Shown here: positions 24,635-34,587 of the stretch, in pieces | Layout of the letters: every line of letters starts with the position of its first letter | Numbering within the stretch: the stretch's first letter is position 1 | NCBI RefSeq assembly: GCF_900452415.1 | Contig: NZ_UGNX01000001.1 | Span: forward strand, 2,418,001-2,482,000 | Length of the DNA: 64,000 bases | Origin: Legionella cincinnatiensis | GTDB lineage: Bacteria; Pseudomonadota; Gammaproteobacteria; Legionellales; Legionellaceae | Direction: 5' to 3' | Translations under genes and position numbers: made by a program | The notes under the pieces: model-generated | What the model saw: only the letters and a program-made list of their open reading frames with translations | Database searches by the model: none | What the model was told of the DNA's origin: nothing

Positions 24635-25374
24635 GATCCACGTACTGCAACCATAATCTTATGCGTCTTATCATCTTCTAAGCCTAAAGTGACTTCAAGA
24701 AACTGTTTGCCTTGGATAAACTGTTTTTCCAGAGATAAAGAATGAACTAAAGAGGTTACCTCTTCGGCTTGTATCGATTGATAATAAAGAGCATTTTTTC
24801 TTTTAGCATTTTTCTTAATAAACCAACGCTCTTCTAAAAACTCACCCACGTAAGCAGATGTTTCATAAAAATGGAGTAAGGGCTTTTTTAAAATAACTCG
24901 TGTTTCGTTAACTTGCTGATTAACACCTATGAGTTCATGTATTTCAGCATGCTTACAATCAGCAATTAATAAAGGTCGTTTTTCATTTAGCGAAACCAAA
25001 TGCTGCACTAACAGAGTAGTTGGACTTTCTATTTTAATTAACTTTGCAAAATGTTCTTTCATTCGACTCACTTGAATGAATTGCGAGGGCTGATTTTTAA
25101 CGTTCAATGCATGAACATTATTCTGATAATTCCTGTGATCAGTCACTTTTAATTGATCAAGGCCTAAACAAGGAGTGAATCCCGCACGCCGAATACTGTC
25201 ACTTAATAAATCATCCACCCATTGCACATCAAACTCAGCCTCTAGAACTTTTTCCATCTCCAGGTATTGATGCTTACTTTCTAAATAAAACTGAATTAAC
25301 GCAGTCATAATCACACTTGCTAAAAAAAGACTGATCAAGACCTCTGAAAGACTCATACCGCCTTGTTTTTTCAT
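24631..25374 (-). CDS. pilW: PilW-like minor pilin
   Basis: A 247-residue prepilin: MKKQGG followed by MSLSEVLISLFLASVIMTAL, with the Gly-Met cleavage site and Glu at +5. The next part (DVQWVDDLLSDSIRRAGFTPC) matches the PilW pattern of an F/L..DLR.AG helix and Cys. Two-base gap to the upstream PilV-like gene and 4-bp overlap with PilX, so clearly one operon. Acts in the inner membrane as part of the minor-pilin priming complex. GspJ is the alternative name by homology. Confidence 0.7.
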   Translation of the reverse strand: MKKQGGMSLSEVLISLFLASVIMTALIQFYLESKHQYLEMEKVLEAEFDVQWVDDLLSDSIRRAGFTPCLGLDQLKVTDHRNYQNNVHALNVKNQPSQFIQVSRMKEHFAKLIKIESPTTLLVQHLVSLNEKRPLLIADCKHAEIHELIGVNQQVNETRVILKKPLLHFYETSAYVGEFLEERWFIKKNAKRKNALYYQSIQAEEVTSLVHSLSLEKQFIQGKQFLEVTLGLEDDKTHKIMVAVRGS

Positions 25375-25375
25375 T

Positions 25376-25693
25376 TTACTTTAGCTCAATAGAACTATGT
25401 TTCCGAATTATGAAATCTAATTGCTCATGCCAGGCAAGTTTTACAAATATTTCTCGATCTTGATGCTGTAACACTAGATGGAAAAACGTAGGAGGGAATG
25501 GGATTTTTTTAATTTGGATCGGTAAAGTTTCTTCAATTTGATCCAAATAATGAGTCGCTTGTATCCTTTTCATCAACTGATTTAACATATATTTGCTTTG
25601 TGATTGTTGCTGTAATAATGCGAGGGCTAGAGTAGTTACTAATAATAAAGACAATAATACTTCGATAAGGGAAAATCCCTTTTGCTGATTCAT
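25376..25693 (-). CDS. pilV: PilV-like minor pilin (short)
   Basis: MNQQKG then FSLIEVLLSLLLVTTLALAL is a textbook type IV prepilin leader with Glu at +5. At 105 residues it is shorter than usual PilV proteins, and the C-terminal part lacks obvious disulfide Cys. AAGGAAAATGG precedes the ATG. First gene of the pilV-pilW-pilX operon; no fimT/pilU in front and no pilY1 or pilE after it in this window. Confidence 0.7.
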   Translation of the reverse strand: MNQQKGFSLIEVLLSLLLVTTLALALLQQQSQSKYMLNQLMKRIQATHYLDQIEETLPIQIKKIPFPPTFFHLVLQHQDREIFVKLAWHEQLDFIIRKHSSIELK

Positions 25694-25995
25694 ATTCCAT
25701 TTTCCTTCAGTTGGATTTGCCCCTCAAAGGGTAATGTCATGAAATAAAAAATTCAAGAAAAACATCTATTATTTTTTTATTAATCATTAAATAAAATCAA
25801 AAACTTATCATTATGAGCTTTTTAAACAACATTATCGGGTCATTTGGTGAGTGATAATAACGATCTTATGTCTCAGCCACGAAAATACTTGAATGAGCTT
25901 GCTAAAGCAGTGTAAAGTTTGTTTTGAAAAAATGCACCGTAATAGACTATTTTAGTTGAATAATATTAAATTCTTAAAAAGGCAAGGAATGATTT

Positions 25996-27105
25996 ATGGC
26001 AGTTAATTTTCAACAATTACCTCATCCAGGAATACGCGCTTTAGTTCCTTATAAACCAGGAAAATCTATAGAGGAATTAGCGCATGAAAAAGGAATAAGC
26101 AATATTATTAAATTGGCGAGTAACGAAAATCCTTTAGGTTGTAGCCCCTTAGCCTTAGCTGCATTGCAAAATATGTCTTCTCATGTGCTTGCTACTTATC
26201 CTTCGCCAATCAATCATCCTTTAATGATCAAACTGGCAAATAAACTCAAGATCAATAGCAATCAGCTTTTTTTAAGTAATGGTTCAGATTTTATATTCAA
26301 TATGTTACTTACTTGTTTCGGCTTACATAATGAAAAGCATATACTGACCCATGAGTATGCGTTCAGTACTTATGCCATTCAAGCACACTCACTCAATATT
26401 CCAGTTCGTACCGTAGCAATTAATCCAAACTGGGAAATCAATATAGACAACTTAATTCATGCCTGCACCTCCGAAACGAGTATCATTTTTTTAGCAAATC
26501 CAAATAATCCTACAGGCGTGCCCGTGGATCCAAATGAAATAAAACGCCTCTTAGAATATATACCAGAAAATACTTTATTAGTGGTTGATGAGGCTTATTT
26601 TGAATTTGCAGAATCGCAACTGCGTTACAATAGCATTGAATGGATAGCGCAACACCCTAACCTAATAGTAACCCGAACTTTTTCAAAAATTTACGGATTA
26701 GCGGGTGTGCGCCTCGGTTATGCCATCGCACATCCGTCTATTATTGAAATTTTACTACGCGTACAATTGCCTTTTACCGTTAATCAGGTAGCACTCAATA
26801 CCGCTTATGCAGCTTTAGATGATGAAGATTTTTTGCGGTTGAGCTTACAGACTAATGCAGATGGAATGCAGCAAATACGCCAAGGATTAGATGAATTAAA
26901 TATTGATTATCTACCTTCAGCATGCAATTTTCTTACCTTCAATTGTAAAGAAAATGGAATGCCACTCTATAACTATCTTTTGGATAAAGGTATTATTGTT
27001 CGTCCTTTACATCCATATAAAATGGACAATTACATTAGGGTCACCATAGGCACCCAGGAGCAAAACACTCGCTTTCTTGAGGCATTAAATAATTATTATA
27101 AGTAA
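25996..27105 (+). CDS. hisC2: Histidinol-phosphate/aromatic aminotransferase (HisC2 type)
   Basis: A PLP-dependent fold-type I aminotransferase of 369 residues. Visible: IIKLASNENPLG (substrate region), FLANPNNPTGVP, VVDEAYFEF, and the PLP Lys231 in TRTFSKIYGLAGVRLGY. It should transfer an amino group to imidazole-acetol phosphate or to aromatic 2-oxo acids. A second hisC sits inside the his operon at 62194-63270, and this copy is directly followed, 9 bp apart, by phhB. That context points to phenylalanine/tyrosine metabolism rather than histidine synthesis, which is inference. AAGGAATG-type ribosome site present. Confidence 0.88.
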   Translation: MAVNFQQLPHPGIRALVPYKPGKSIEELAHEKGISNIIKLASNENPLGCSPLALAALQNMSSHVLATYPSPINHPLMIKLANKLKINSNQLFLSNGSDFIFNMLLTCFGLHNEKHILTHEYAFSTYAIQAHSLNIPVRTVAINPNWEINIDNLIHACTSETSIIFLANPNNPTGVPVDPNEIKRLLEYIPENTLLVVDEAYFEFAESQLRYNSIEWIAQHPNLIVTRTFSKIYGLAGVRLGYAIAHPSIIEILLRVQLPFTVNQVALNTAYAALDDEDFLRLSLQTNADGMQQIRQGLDELNIDYLPSACNFLTFNCKENGMPLYNYLLDKGIIVRPLHPYKMDNYIRVTIGTQEQNTRFLEALNNYYK

Positions 27106-27114
27106 GGAAATAAA

Positions 27115-27456
27115 ATGACTAGTGACTTAAGCAGCAAACATTGTGAATCATGCGAAGGTATAGGGACTGCATTAAATGCAGAGCAAATAAAAAATTTATT
27201 ACCTCAATTGGATAAAAATTGGGTAGTCAGTGCGGATAATTGTAGCATTAAGCGCAGTTTGTCCTTTAAAAATTTTTATGAAACTATGGCCTTTGTCAAT
27301 GCCCTTGCCTGGATAGCCAATATTGAAAATCATCATCCGGATTTAGAAATCGGTTATAACTATTGTCATGTTCATTTCATGACCCATGCACTCAAAGGTT
27401 TGAGTCATAATGATTTCATTTGCGCTGCGAAAATGGATAAATTATTAGCCGACTAA
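27115..27456 (+). CDS. phhB: Pterin-4a-carbinolamine dehydratase
   Basis: Dehydrates the 4a-hydroxy-tetrahydrobiopterin made by phenylalanine hydroxylase, so that the cofactor can be recycled. At 113 residues it has the family length. The active-site His residues are present in ENHHPDLEIGYNYCHVHF (His73, His74, His85, His87) followed by THALKGLS (His91). It lies 9 bp after hisC2 with a purine-rich gap (AAGGAAA), so the two are co-transcribed. The phenylalanine hydroxylase itself is not in the window. Confidence 0.93.
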   Translation: MTSDLSSKHCESCEGIGTALNAEQIKNLLPQLDKNWVVSADNCSIKRSLSFKNFYETMAFVNALAWIANIENHHPDLEIGYNYCHVHFMTHALKGLSHNDFICAAKMDKLLAD

Positions 27457-27711
27457 GAATAAAATTACCAAGAGTAGAGTATATGTACCCTAGCGATACA
27501 GATTTAAAGGATATGCATACCTGACGGATTATTCTAGGGTAAAAAATCAGAAATTGGAACTTGAGTTTTGAGCATGCGTAAGAGGTCAGGGGAATGGTGA
27601 ATCTTGGCTGAGCGAGCAGGCTGATCTTTTACGAACATGAAATATAAAAACTTAAGTCCTGCCTCATAGATTTTTCAAAATGCGCCAGCAGCTTTTATAT
27701 AAATTTTAAAC

Positions 27712-30700
27712 TTAATATTTCATTATAACTTTATCGTCACCTAAGAGATTTGCTAAAAGTCCAAGTAACTCATCACTAGGTAATATCTGCCATTGTGGTG
27801 CCAAACTTAATTGTGCTTTTGCATATTCGTTAGAATAGGAAAACTGGACAGCACAACGTCCAATATGTGCTTTTAACAAAGCTTGAATGGATGGTAAAAT
27901 GCCTTGTTGTTCAGCATGCACACGCAACTCCAAACACCGAGCAAATTTTGTACGTGCAGTGGGTACATCATAAAGTGAGCTCGCGCTCATTTTCACCCCG
28001 CCATTATAATCATCATGCGCTACATCACCTTCAACAACAAGCATATTGCCTATTGCCAAAGTAGATGAAAAAGACTCAAAAAGCTCATCAAAAATAACAA
28101 TATCCATTCGTGCTGTAGAATCATCCACGCCAAGAATCACCAGTTTTTTACCTCGTTTTGTCACAACCCTACGAAGTCCTACTACCTGGGCACATACAGT
28201 TGCTTTTTTATGCATTGATGGGTTTAATTGGCTTATTGGTACAATAAAATCACTAAATTCACGTCGATACTGATCTGCTGGATGTCCAGTCAAATAAAAA
28301 CCCAATACTTCCCGCTCACCCTCCAGGCGTTGTGCTTCAGACCAAGGTTTGCATAAAACGTATTCTTGCTCATTGGTACCATCATCTAATAATGAAAATA
28401 AATCAAATTGACCACTGGATTGATTTTGGTGTTCTTTCTCTGCTACTTTTAATGCTTTTTCTAAGGAAGCGGCCAATATTGCTCTTTCTACCTTCCAATC
28501 ATCAAAGGCACCGCTTTTGATCAAGGCCTCTAATACGCGCCGATTCACTTTACGTAAATCCAACCGTTGACAAAAACTAAATAAATCGGAGTAGCTCCCT
28601 CCTGAGTCTCGTGCCTCGATAATGCAATCGATTGCGGATTCCCCTACCCCTTTTATAGCACCAAGACCATAAATAATAGTAGTATCGTCAATAACGGTAA
28701 ATTGATACATGGAATGATTGATGGAAGGAGGTAAAACCTTTAACTTCATATGGGCACATTCATCGATAAAAGTAACTACTTTATCTGTGTTATCCAGATC
28801 CGAAGACATTACTGCCGCCATGAAAGCCGCTGGATAATGGGCTTTAAGCCATGCAGTTTGATAAGCTACCAAAGCATATGCTGCTGAGTGAGATTTATTA
28901 AACCCATAGCCCGCGAATTTTTCCATTAAATCAAAAATATGAGTTGCTACTTTTTCATCAACTCCTCTTGCCGTCGCTCCCTCGGTAAAAATTTCTCGTT
29001 GTTTCGCCATTTCTTCAGGTTTTTTCTTTCCCATGGCGCGACGCAATAAGTCTGCAGAACCTAAAGTATAATTTGCTAAAACTTGTGCGATTTGCATAAC
29101 TTGTTCTTGGTATAAGATAACTCCATAGGTAGGCTTTAAAATAGGCTCCAAATCAGGATGAGGATAATCAACCGCAGCACGACCATGTTTACGATCAATA
29201 AAATCATCCACCATTCCTGACTGTAAGGGACCTGGTCTAAATAAAGCAACTAAAGCGATGATGTCTTCGAAACAATCAGGTTGTAAGCGATTAATGAGCT
29301 CCTTCATTCCACGTGATTCCAGCTGAAATACCGCAGTTGTTTTACACGCCTTTAGCAAATCAAAGGATACCGGATCATCAGTTGGGATGTGGCTAATATC
29401 AATTGAGGGTAATCCTTCACAACTCCGTTGTTTGTTGACGATGGCTAGGGCCCAATCGATAATGGTTAGCGTTCGTAAACCCAAAAAGTCAAATTTAACT
29501 AAACCCGCTGCTTCCACATCATCTTTATCAAATTGGCTTACAATTTGCGTAGAGCCTTCTTCACAATAAATGGCTGTAAAATCAGTCAACTGGGAAGGAG
29601 CAATCACTACACCTCCTGCATGTTTTCCTGCATTTCGCGTAATGCCTTCCAGTTTTAATGCCAGATCGATAAGTTCTTTAACCTCTTCTTCTTCAGAATA
29701 GCGACGCTTAAGTTCTTCTTCTTGTTCTAATGCTTTATTTAACGTGATGCCTAATTCAAAAGGAATTAATTTAGCTAATTTATCAACAAATCCATAAGGA
29801 TGTCCTAATACACGTCCCACATCACGCACGACTGCTTTTGCAGCCATAGTACCAAAAGTAATAATTTGCGACACACTTTGTCTGCCGTATTTTTCGGCTA
29901 CATAATCAATGACCCGATCGCGCCCTTCCATGCAAAAATCAATATCAAAATCAGGCATGGATACTCGCTCAGGGTTCAAAAACCGCTCAAACAGCAACTC
30001 ATACTCTAAAGGATCTAAATCTGTAATCTTTAAGGCATAAGCAACCAATGAACCTGCTCCAGAACCACGTCCTGGTCCAACAGGCACACCATTTTTCTTT
30101 GCCCATTGAATAAAATCAGCCACAATCAGGAAATAACCAGCAAATCCCATATTGTTAATCACATCTAATTCAATCTGGAGTCTTTCGTCATATTCTTGTC
30201 GAGAAATGAGTAACTCCTCTGGCGATATGTTTTTAAATATTTGCAGAAGACGTTCTTCCAAGCCAATTTTAGATAAATGAGACAAATAGTCCTCAACAGT
30301 AGAACCATCAGGAATAGGGAAATTAGGTAAATAATTGTTCCCAAGATCTAGTTTCACAGTACATCGTTTGCTTATCTCTACAGTATTTGTAAGTGCTGAA
30401 GGCAAATCAGCAAATAAAGCGATCATTTCATCTGCTGAGCGTAAGTATTGTTGGGCACTGTATTTCTGTTCTCTTCTAGGATCAGCTAAAGTGTACCCCT
30501 CATGAATACAGACACGTGCCTCGTGTGCCTCAAAATCGTCTTTATCCAGAAAACGTACATCATTTGTTGCTACTAATGGCAATTTCAATTTATTAGCTAA
30601 AGCAATTAGCTTTTCATTATAAAGTGTCTCATCAGGTCTACCTGTTCGTTGGATTTCTAAATAGAAGCGATTGGGGAATAGCTCTTGCCAATATAATGCT

Positions 30701-31158
30701 CGACTTATTGCTAATTCTTCATCATCTGCTAATAAAGCTTGTCCAATATCTCCGCACTTTCCTCCCGATAATGCAATAAGTCCAGCTGAATATTCTGTAA
30801 TCCACTGATGTTGTACCCTTGGTTGACCTTGATACTGTCCTTCCTGATATGCTTTTGAAATAAGGCACGTTAAGTTTTTATATCCCTCGGAATTAAGGCA
30901 TAAAAGAATCAGAGAAAAAAAACGATCAGGATGTTCAGGATTATGGCAGGGTAAGTCACTGCCAATAATAGGTTTTATTCCAGCATCAATCGCGCTTTTG
31001 TAATGTTTCACAGCAGCAAATAAATTACAATGATCAGTCAATGCAACAGAGTACATTCCTCGTGAAGGTAGAGCCTTCATTAAAGGTTTTACCCGCACTA
31101 AACCATCAACTAAAGAAAACTCTGTGTGAATACGTAAATGAACAAACCGATGTTGCAT
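27712..31158 (-). CDS. dnaE: DNA polymerase III alpha subunit
   Basis: The replicative polymerase, 1148 residues. Domains in order: N-terminal PHP domain (FVHLRIHTEFSLVDGLVR, ALTDHCNLFAAVKHYK), the polymerase palm with VGPGRGSGAGSLVAYAL and the acidic PDFDIDFC catalytic motif around residues 400-408, HAGGVVIAP, LFRPGPLQSGMVDDFI, the GYGFNKSHSAAYALVAYQTA motif, then a helix-hairpin-helix region (GLGAIKGVGESAI) and a C-terminal OB fold. It acts with the beta clamp and epsilon in the cytoplasm. The family is unmistakable. Convergent with phhB across a 255-bp gap that shows no gene. Confidence 0.98.
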   Translation of the reverse strand: MQHRFVHLRIHTEFSLVDGLVRVKPLMKALPSRGMYSVALTDHCNLFAAVKHYKSAIDAGIKPIIGSDLPCHNPEHPDRFFSLILLCLNSEGYKNLTCLISKAYQEGQYQGQPRVQHQWITEYSAGLIALSGGKCGDIGQALLADDEELAISRALYWQELFPNRFYLEIQRTGRPDETLYNEKLIALANKLKLPLVATNDVRFLDKDDFEAHEARVCIHEGYTLADPRREQKYSAQQYLRSADEMIALFADLPSALTNTVEISKRCTVKLDLGNNYLPNFPIPDGSTVEDYLSHLSKIGLEERLLQIFKNISPEELLISRQEYDERLQIELDVINNMGFAGYFLIVADFIQWAKKNGVPVGPGRGSGAGSLVAYALKITDLDPLEYELLFERFLNPERVSMPDFDIDFCMEGRDRVIDYVAEKYGRQSVSQIITFGTMAAKAVVRDVGRVLGHPYGFVDKLAKLIPFELGITLNKALEQEEELKRRYSEEEEVKELIDLALKLEGITRNAGKHAGGVVIAPSQLTDFTAIYCEEGSTQIVSQFDKDDVEAAGLVKFDFLGLRTLTIIDWALAIVNKQRSCEGLPSIDISHIPTDDPVSFDLLKACKTTAVFQLESRGMKELINRLQPDCFEDIIALVALFRPGPLQSGMVDDFIDRKHGRAAVDYPHPDLEPILKPTYGVILYQEQVMQIAQVLANYTLGSADLLRRAMGKKKPEEMAKQREIFTEGATARGVDEKVATHIFDLMEKFAGYGFNKSHSAAYALVAYQTAWLKAHYPAAFMAAVMSSDLDNTDKVVTFIDECAHMKLKVLPPSINHSMYQFTVIDDTTIIYGLGAIKGVGESAIDCIIEARDSGGSYSDLFSFCQRLDLRKVNRRVLEALIKSGAFDDWKVERAILAASLEKALKVAEKEHQNQSSGQFDLFSLLDDGTNEQEYVLCKPWSEAQRLEGEREVLGFYLTGHPADQYRREFSDFIVPISQLNPSMHKKATVCAQVVGLRRVVTKRGKKLVILGVDDSTARMDIVIFDELFESFSSTLAIGNMLVVEGDVAHDDYNGGVKMSASSLYDVPTARTKFARCLELRVHAEQQGILPSIQALLKAHIGRCAVQFSYSNEYAKAQLSLAPQWQILPSDELLGLLANLLGDDKVIMKY

Positions 31159-31505
31159 AAAGGAAATAGACTCATTTAAATTAATTGAAGAACTTTAACC
31201 TAAATCATGTGCTTTGCCTATGGTGTTACCTATAAATCATTCTTCGTTTATAAGATTAGGACATATACAGGAGCATCAAATTGCACTTTTATTGAAAAAC
31301 CCTAAGATCGACAATAAATTAAGTGCTTTTCTGGGGTAATTTTGTAACACCCGAATAAAGTTGGGTAATCATCGTATCAATTATTCGATATACCAATCCC
31401 TTTTTTGAGGCCAAATTTTGGCAATGTGGTCCTCTGCTTTTTTTATTTTATTTGCAGATAAATTGATTATCTCAGTATTCTTAATAAATAGGATAAATCT
31501 TTCCT

Positions 31506-32111
31506 TCAAAGTGACTTAATCCAATGAAATCCTTTATAAATTATAATAATGCTGGAATTTAAAGCATAAAACAAAATAAATACATAAATTATTATCAAAA
31601 AAGCGGCCATAATTAAAAGAAACCCATCTTTTTCGATTAATCCTATAGAGATCAAGATAATAGCAAAGGAGGTAATAAAATCTAGATACGGAATGGGGAT
31701 CATTAATAAAATACTTAAAATAAATATAAAACCAATAAAAAGGTATTTAATCCATTTAGAACTAAAAAATAATGCCCTCTTTTTTATATATTTTTCTAGA
31801 AATACCACATACGGTACGATTTTTAATATTCCTTCATTGAAATCATCAGGTATTTGCTTATTTTTAAGTTTCATGGGCAACCAAATTTTATTGTGACCTA
31901 TTAAAATTTGGGCGGAAATTAAGGCGATAGAAAATCCAAATAGTACTGTAACTCCTGGAATAAAAGATATAGGAGTAATAGCAAAAAAAGCCAATAAAAT
32001 AATCAAAAAAAGATTATCCTTTTGTTGAAATTTATTGAGTAAATGATTAAAAGTGATTTTTTTTGAAGTTTTTTTTGAAGCTAATTTTTTTAAGCGTCCT
32101 GAGATTTTCAT
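31506..32111 (-). CDS. ExoD-family membrane protein
   Basis: A 201-residue inner-membrane protein with four to five hydrophobic helices. The N-terminal region with FLIILLAFFAITPISFIPGV and LFGFSIALISAQILIG, followed by WLP, matches the ExoD (exopolysaccharide synthesis) family. The C-terminal half has MIPIPYLDFITSFAIILISI GLIEKDG, the family's conserved loop. The family is linked to exopolysaccharide production in rhizobia, but its biochemical role is unknown. Unusually low GC compared with its neighbours and poly-A/T runs. The 31159-31505 gap shows no gene. Confidence 0.75.
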   Translation of the reverse strand: MKISGRLKKLASKKTSKKITFNHLLNKFQQKDNLFLIILLAFFAITPISFIPGVTVLFGFSIALISAQILIGHNKIWLPMKLKNKQIPDDFNEGILKIVPYVVFLEKYIKKRALFFSSKWIKYLFIGFIFILSILLMIPIPYLDFITSFAIILISIGLIEKDGFLLIMAAFLIIIYVFILFYALNSSIIIIYKGFHWIKSL

Positions 32112-32351
32112 TTAGATTTATTTTTTATTGGTCTAATTTAATCATTTCTCCATATGGTATATTAGTAATCTTTATGAATGCAATTTAAAATACCATTAAA
32201 ACTGATGCTTTCCTTCACACCAAAAACTAGTCCATCATCGAATGAAATTACTTTTTAAGCGTCACAAGACAAGTATGTTATCTCTTCTAGCCAATACAAC
32301 TCGGTAGTCTATAATCTATGAAAGATGGAGTATTCTAAAAGGAGCTGATGC

Positions 32352-33203
32352 ATGCAAAAACATCAGGTTATGGGAATAGACAGTCAGGGTTTTCATAATA
32401 TGACTTATTATGAATGGGGTGATTCTAATAACCCCAAAGTTTTGTTATGTGTGCATGGTTTATTTCGTAATGGGAGAGATTTTGATGACTTGGCTCAAGT
32501 ATTATCATCGCATTATCGTGTTATTTGTCCCGACATGGTAGGACGTGGATTAAGTGATAAAGTAGGTAGCCCTAAAGATTATTCTACTTTGACTTATCTT
32601 TCTGATATCACCATCCTATTAGCTCAGCTAGCTGTAACAAAAATTGACTATTTAGGTACTTCTATGGGGGGAATTATCGGTATAGTAATGGCGGCAATGA
32701 AAAAATCACCTATTAAAAAACTAGTTCTCAATGACATAGGGCCTTTCGTTGATACAAAGGCATTACAACGAATTATTGCTTATGGTAAAGAAGGAAGCGA
32801 GCGATCATTTGAAACATTAGGCGAGGTAGAAGCATATTTAAAAAAAATCTATTCAAGTTTTGCGCAATTAAGCCCTGAGCAATGGCAACACCTTGCGATG
32901 TGTGGCGTATGGCAGAATCCAATGAAGCAATATCAATTAGCTTATGATCCTCAAATAATTGAAAATGTGATCTTAGCCACTCAAAATAATATTCCCCAAT
33001 GGGCATTATGGAGCAGAATTCAATGTCCGATTTTATTGCTTCATGCATCATTATCTGATGTTTTATCGAATGATACAGTAGCAAAAATGCAGCAATTGCA
33101 AACCACTTTAAAAACAATAAGCATTCCCGATATTGATCACCCTGTTTCATTGATGAAAAAAAATGAAATTGAGTTGGTGAAACAATGGTTGATTGGAAGC
33201 TAA
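32352..33203 (+). CDS. Alpha/beta hydrolase
   Basis: A 283-residue cytosolic hydrolase. The oxyanion strand is VLLCVHGLFRNGRDF, the nucleophile elbow GTSMGG gives Ser104, and the C-terminal IPDIDHPVSL holds the catalytic His; the acid is probably in LHASLSDVLS. The start has a good ribosome site (AAAGGAG). Substrates of this superfamily range from esters to lipids and cannot be deduced. Monocistronic between an ExoD-like gene and a secreted phospholipase-like gene. Confidence 0.88.
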   Translation: MQKHQVMGIDSQGFHNMTYYEWGDSNNPKVLLCVHGLFRNGRDFDDLAQVLSSHYRVICPDMVGRGLSDKVGSPKDYSTLTYLSDITILLAQLAVTKIDYLGTSMGGIIGIVMAAMKKSPIKKLVLNDIGPFVDTKALQRIIAYGKEGSERSFETLGEVEAYLKKIYSSFAQLSPEQWQHLAMCGVWQNPMKQYQLAYDPQIIENVILATQNNIPQWALWSRIQCPILLLHASLSDVLSNDTVAKMQQLQTTLKTISIPDIDHPVSLMKKNEIELVKQWLIGS

Positions 33204-33369
33204 TTTTTAACCACTTTACATCAAATAAAAAAATATGAAGAAGAATCTCTTAAACCTTGTAGAGAGATGCAATCTTGTAAACACTGAGTTCCGCTGTCGC
33301 AAAATGAAAAACTCTTATAGCAATCCTATGACTTTTTACAAGTTCGAGCCAAAAGTGTTAAGTACGCTT

Positions 33370-34587
33370 TTACCACTCCAATTCTAATAATGTAATTAAT
33401 CCAGACCAATTTTCAGTCCACTCAAAATTATAAGGATCATGCCCATCTTTTCTCTTTAATAAGATACCATTGTCCACTTTAAATAAAGGTGAAGTCTGGT
33501 TTAGTTGCTCCACTTCTTTTAATAGCGGTACTAACTTTAGTTCACTAAAATGTTCAGGAAAATTACCTGACTCAAAAGTATCATAAATATTATCTGCAGA
33601 GCGCTGCATAGCTTGCAATAAGATAATACGTTGTAATTCTGCTTCTTCTTTAAAAAGATAGTTATCGCCATAGACAGTCCAAAAAGTACCCTCCTGATTA
33701 ACAACATTTAACCCTAATCGATTATCTTCATCATGCATTAGATTAGCGAGCAGTAAATTTAGAATAGAAGGTAAGAAGACTTGTTTTTCTATTGCAAGTC
33801 GAGGTGTTCGTATATGACCAGAGGCAAAAGAATCACTCAAGTAGTGATTTGCAAAAGCATTTTGAGCATATGCTAACTCCAATAACTGCTCCGCATGAGC
33901 AACATTACCTTTAATCTTTTGTTGATAACCAAGCAATGCTGTATCAAGAGCTACTTGATGACCAACTTCATAAGCAATTAATGAGTCAGGCTGATAGTGA
34001 TCGAAATTAGCTTCCGAAATCTTTAAGTAATTACCAAAAGGAATATAATCACTGATAAAACTACCACCACAAGTCAAGCGATTTAGTTTTTTATTAATTG
34101 CTGAACCATATTCCTTATAAAACTCCGAATCCGCCTTTCCTTGGGATCGCCAATCCATTAGAAGTTGTGCAATCTGTTCCTGATATTGAATAAGATTTTC
34201 CGCTTGTGTACGAGGAGTTTGACAATTATTTTTGTCCTTATCTCCTGCCAAAGCATAAAATTGAAGATTAAAACATTCTTTGCGTTTATCCATGGGACAC
34301 GTTGAGATTGGGTGTTGCGGATCACCAAATAAATCCCCCGCTAACATTACGATTTGACCATAAGTCAGGATTAAACCATTAGGCAAATGCAACAACTTAT
34401 CAGAATTATTATTATAAAAGCGAAGATTAATCTGATCCCCAAAGTACTGGTGCTCAAAACCTGAAAAGTTTTTCAGGTGTCGTTCTAGCAGTTGATTTAT
34501 TAATTCTTGGGAAAAATCAGATGAATTAGCATAAGAACTCTGAACTAGAGTTAATAGAATCATTAAAGCAGTAATAATCTTTTTCAT
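33370..34587 (-). CDS. Secreted zinc phospholipase C-like protein
   Basis: Signal peptide at residues 1-20 (MKKIITALMILLTLVQSSYA). The mature part matches the Legionella/Pseudomonas metallophospholipase C group: LTYGQIVMLAGDLFGDP near the start, an EVGHQVALDTALLGYQ helix, and ANHYLSDSFASGHIRTPR, which supplies His/Asp metal ligands of the PLC/P1-nuclease kind of zinc site. L. pneumophila has three such proteins (PlcA, PlcB, PlcC), the first two exported by type II secretion. This 405-residue protein is likely one of that family; which one is not decided. It would hydrolyse phosphatidylcholine or phosphatidylglycerol outside the cell. Confidence 0.75.
   Translation of the reverse strand: MKKIITALMILLTLVQSSYANSSDFSQELINQLLERHLKNFSGFEHQYFGDQINLRFYNNNSDKLLHLPNGLILTYGQIVMLAGDLFGDPQHPISTCPMDKRKECFNLQFYALAGDKDKNNCQTPRTQAENLIQYQEQIAQLLMDWRSQGKADSEFYKEYGSAINKKLNRLTCGGSFISDYIPFGNYLKISEANFDHYQPDSLIAYEVGHQVALDTALLGYQQKIKGNVAHAEQLLELAYAQNAFANHYLSDSFASGHIRTPRLAIEKQVFLPSILNLLLANLMHDEDNRLGLNVVNQEGTFWTVYGDNYLFKEEAELQRIILLQAMQRSADNIYDTFESGNFPEHFSELKLVPLLKEVEQLNQTSPLFKVDNGILLKRKDGHDPYNFEWTENWSGLITLLELEW

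Noticed and set aside
27707-27715. CTTAATATT at the dnaE 3' end as a PmrA box
   Set aside because: Lies at the end of converging genes with no promoter context; shows the background rate of this 9-mer.
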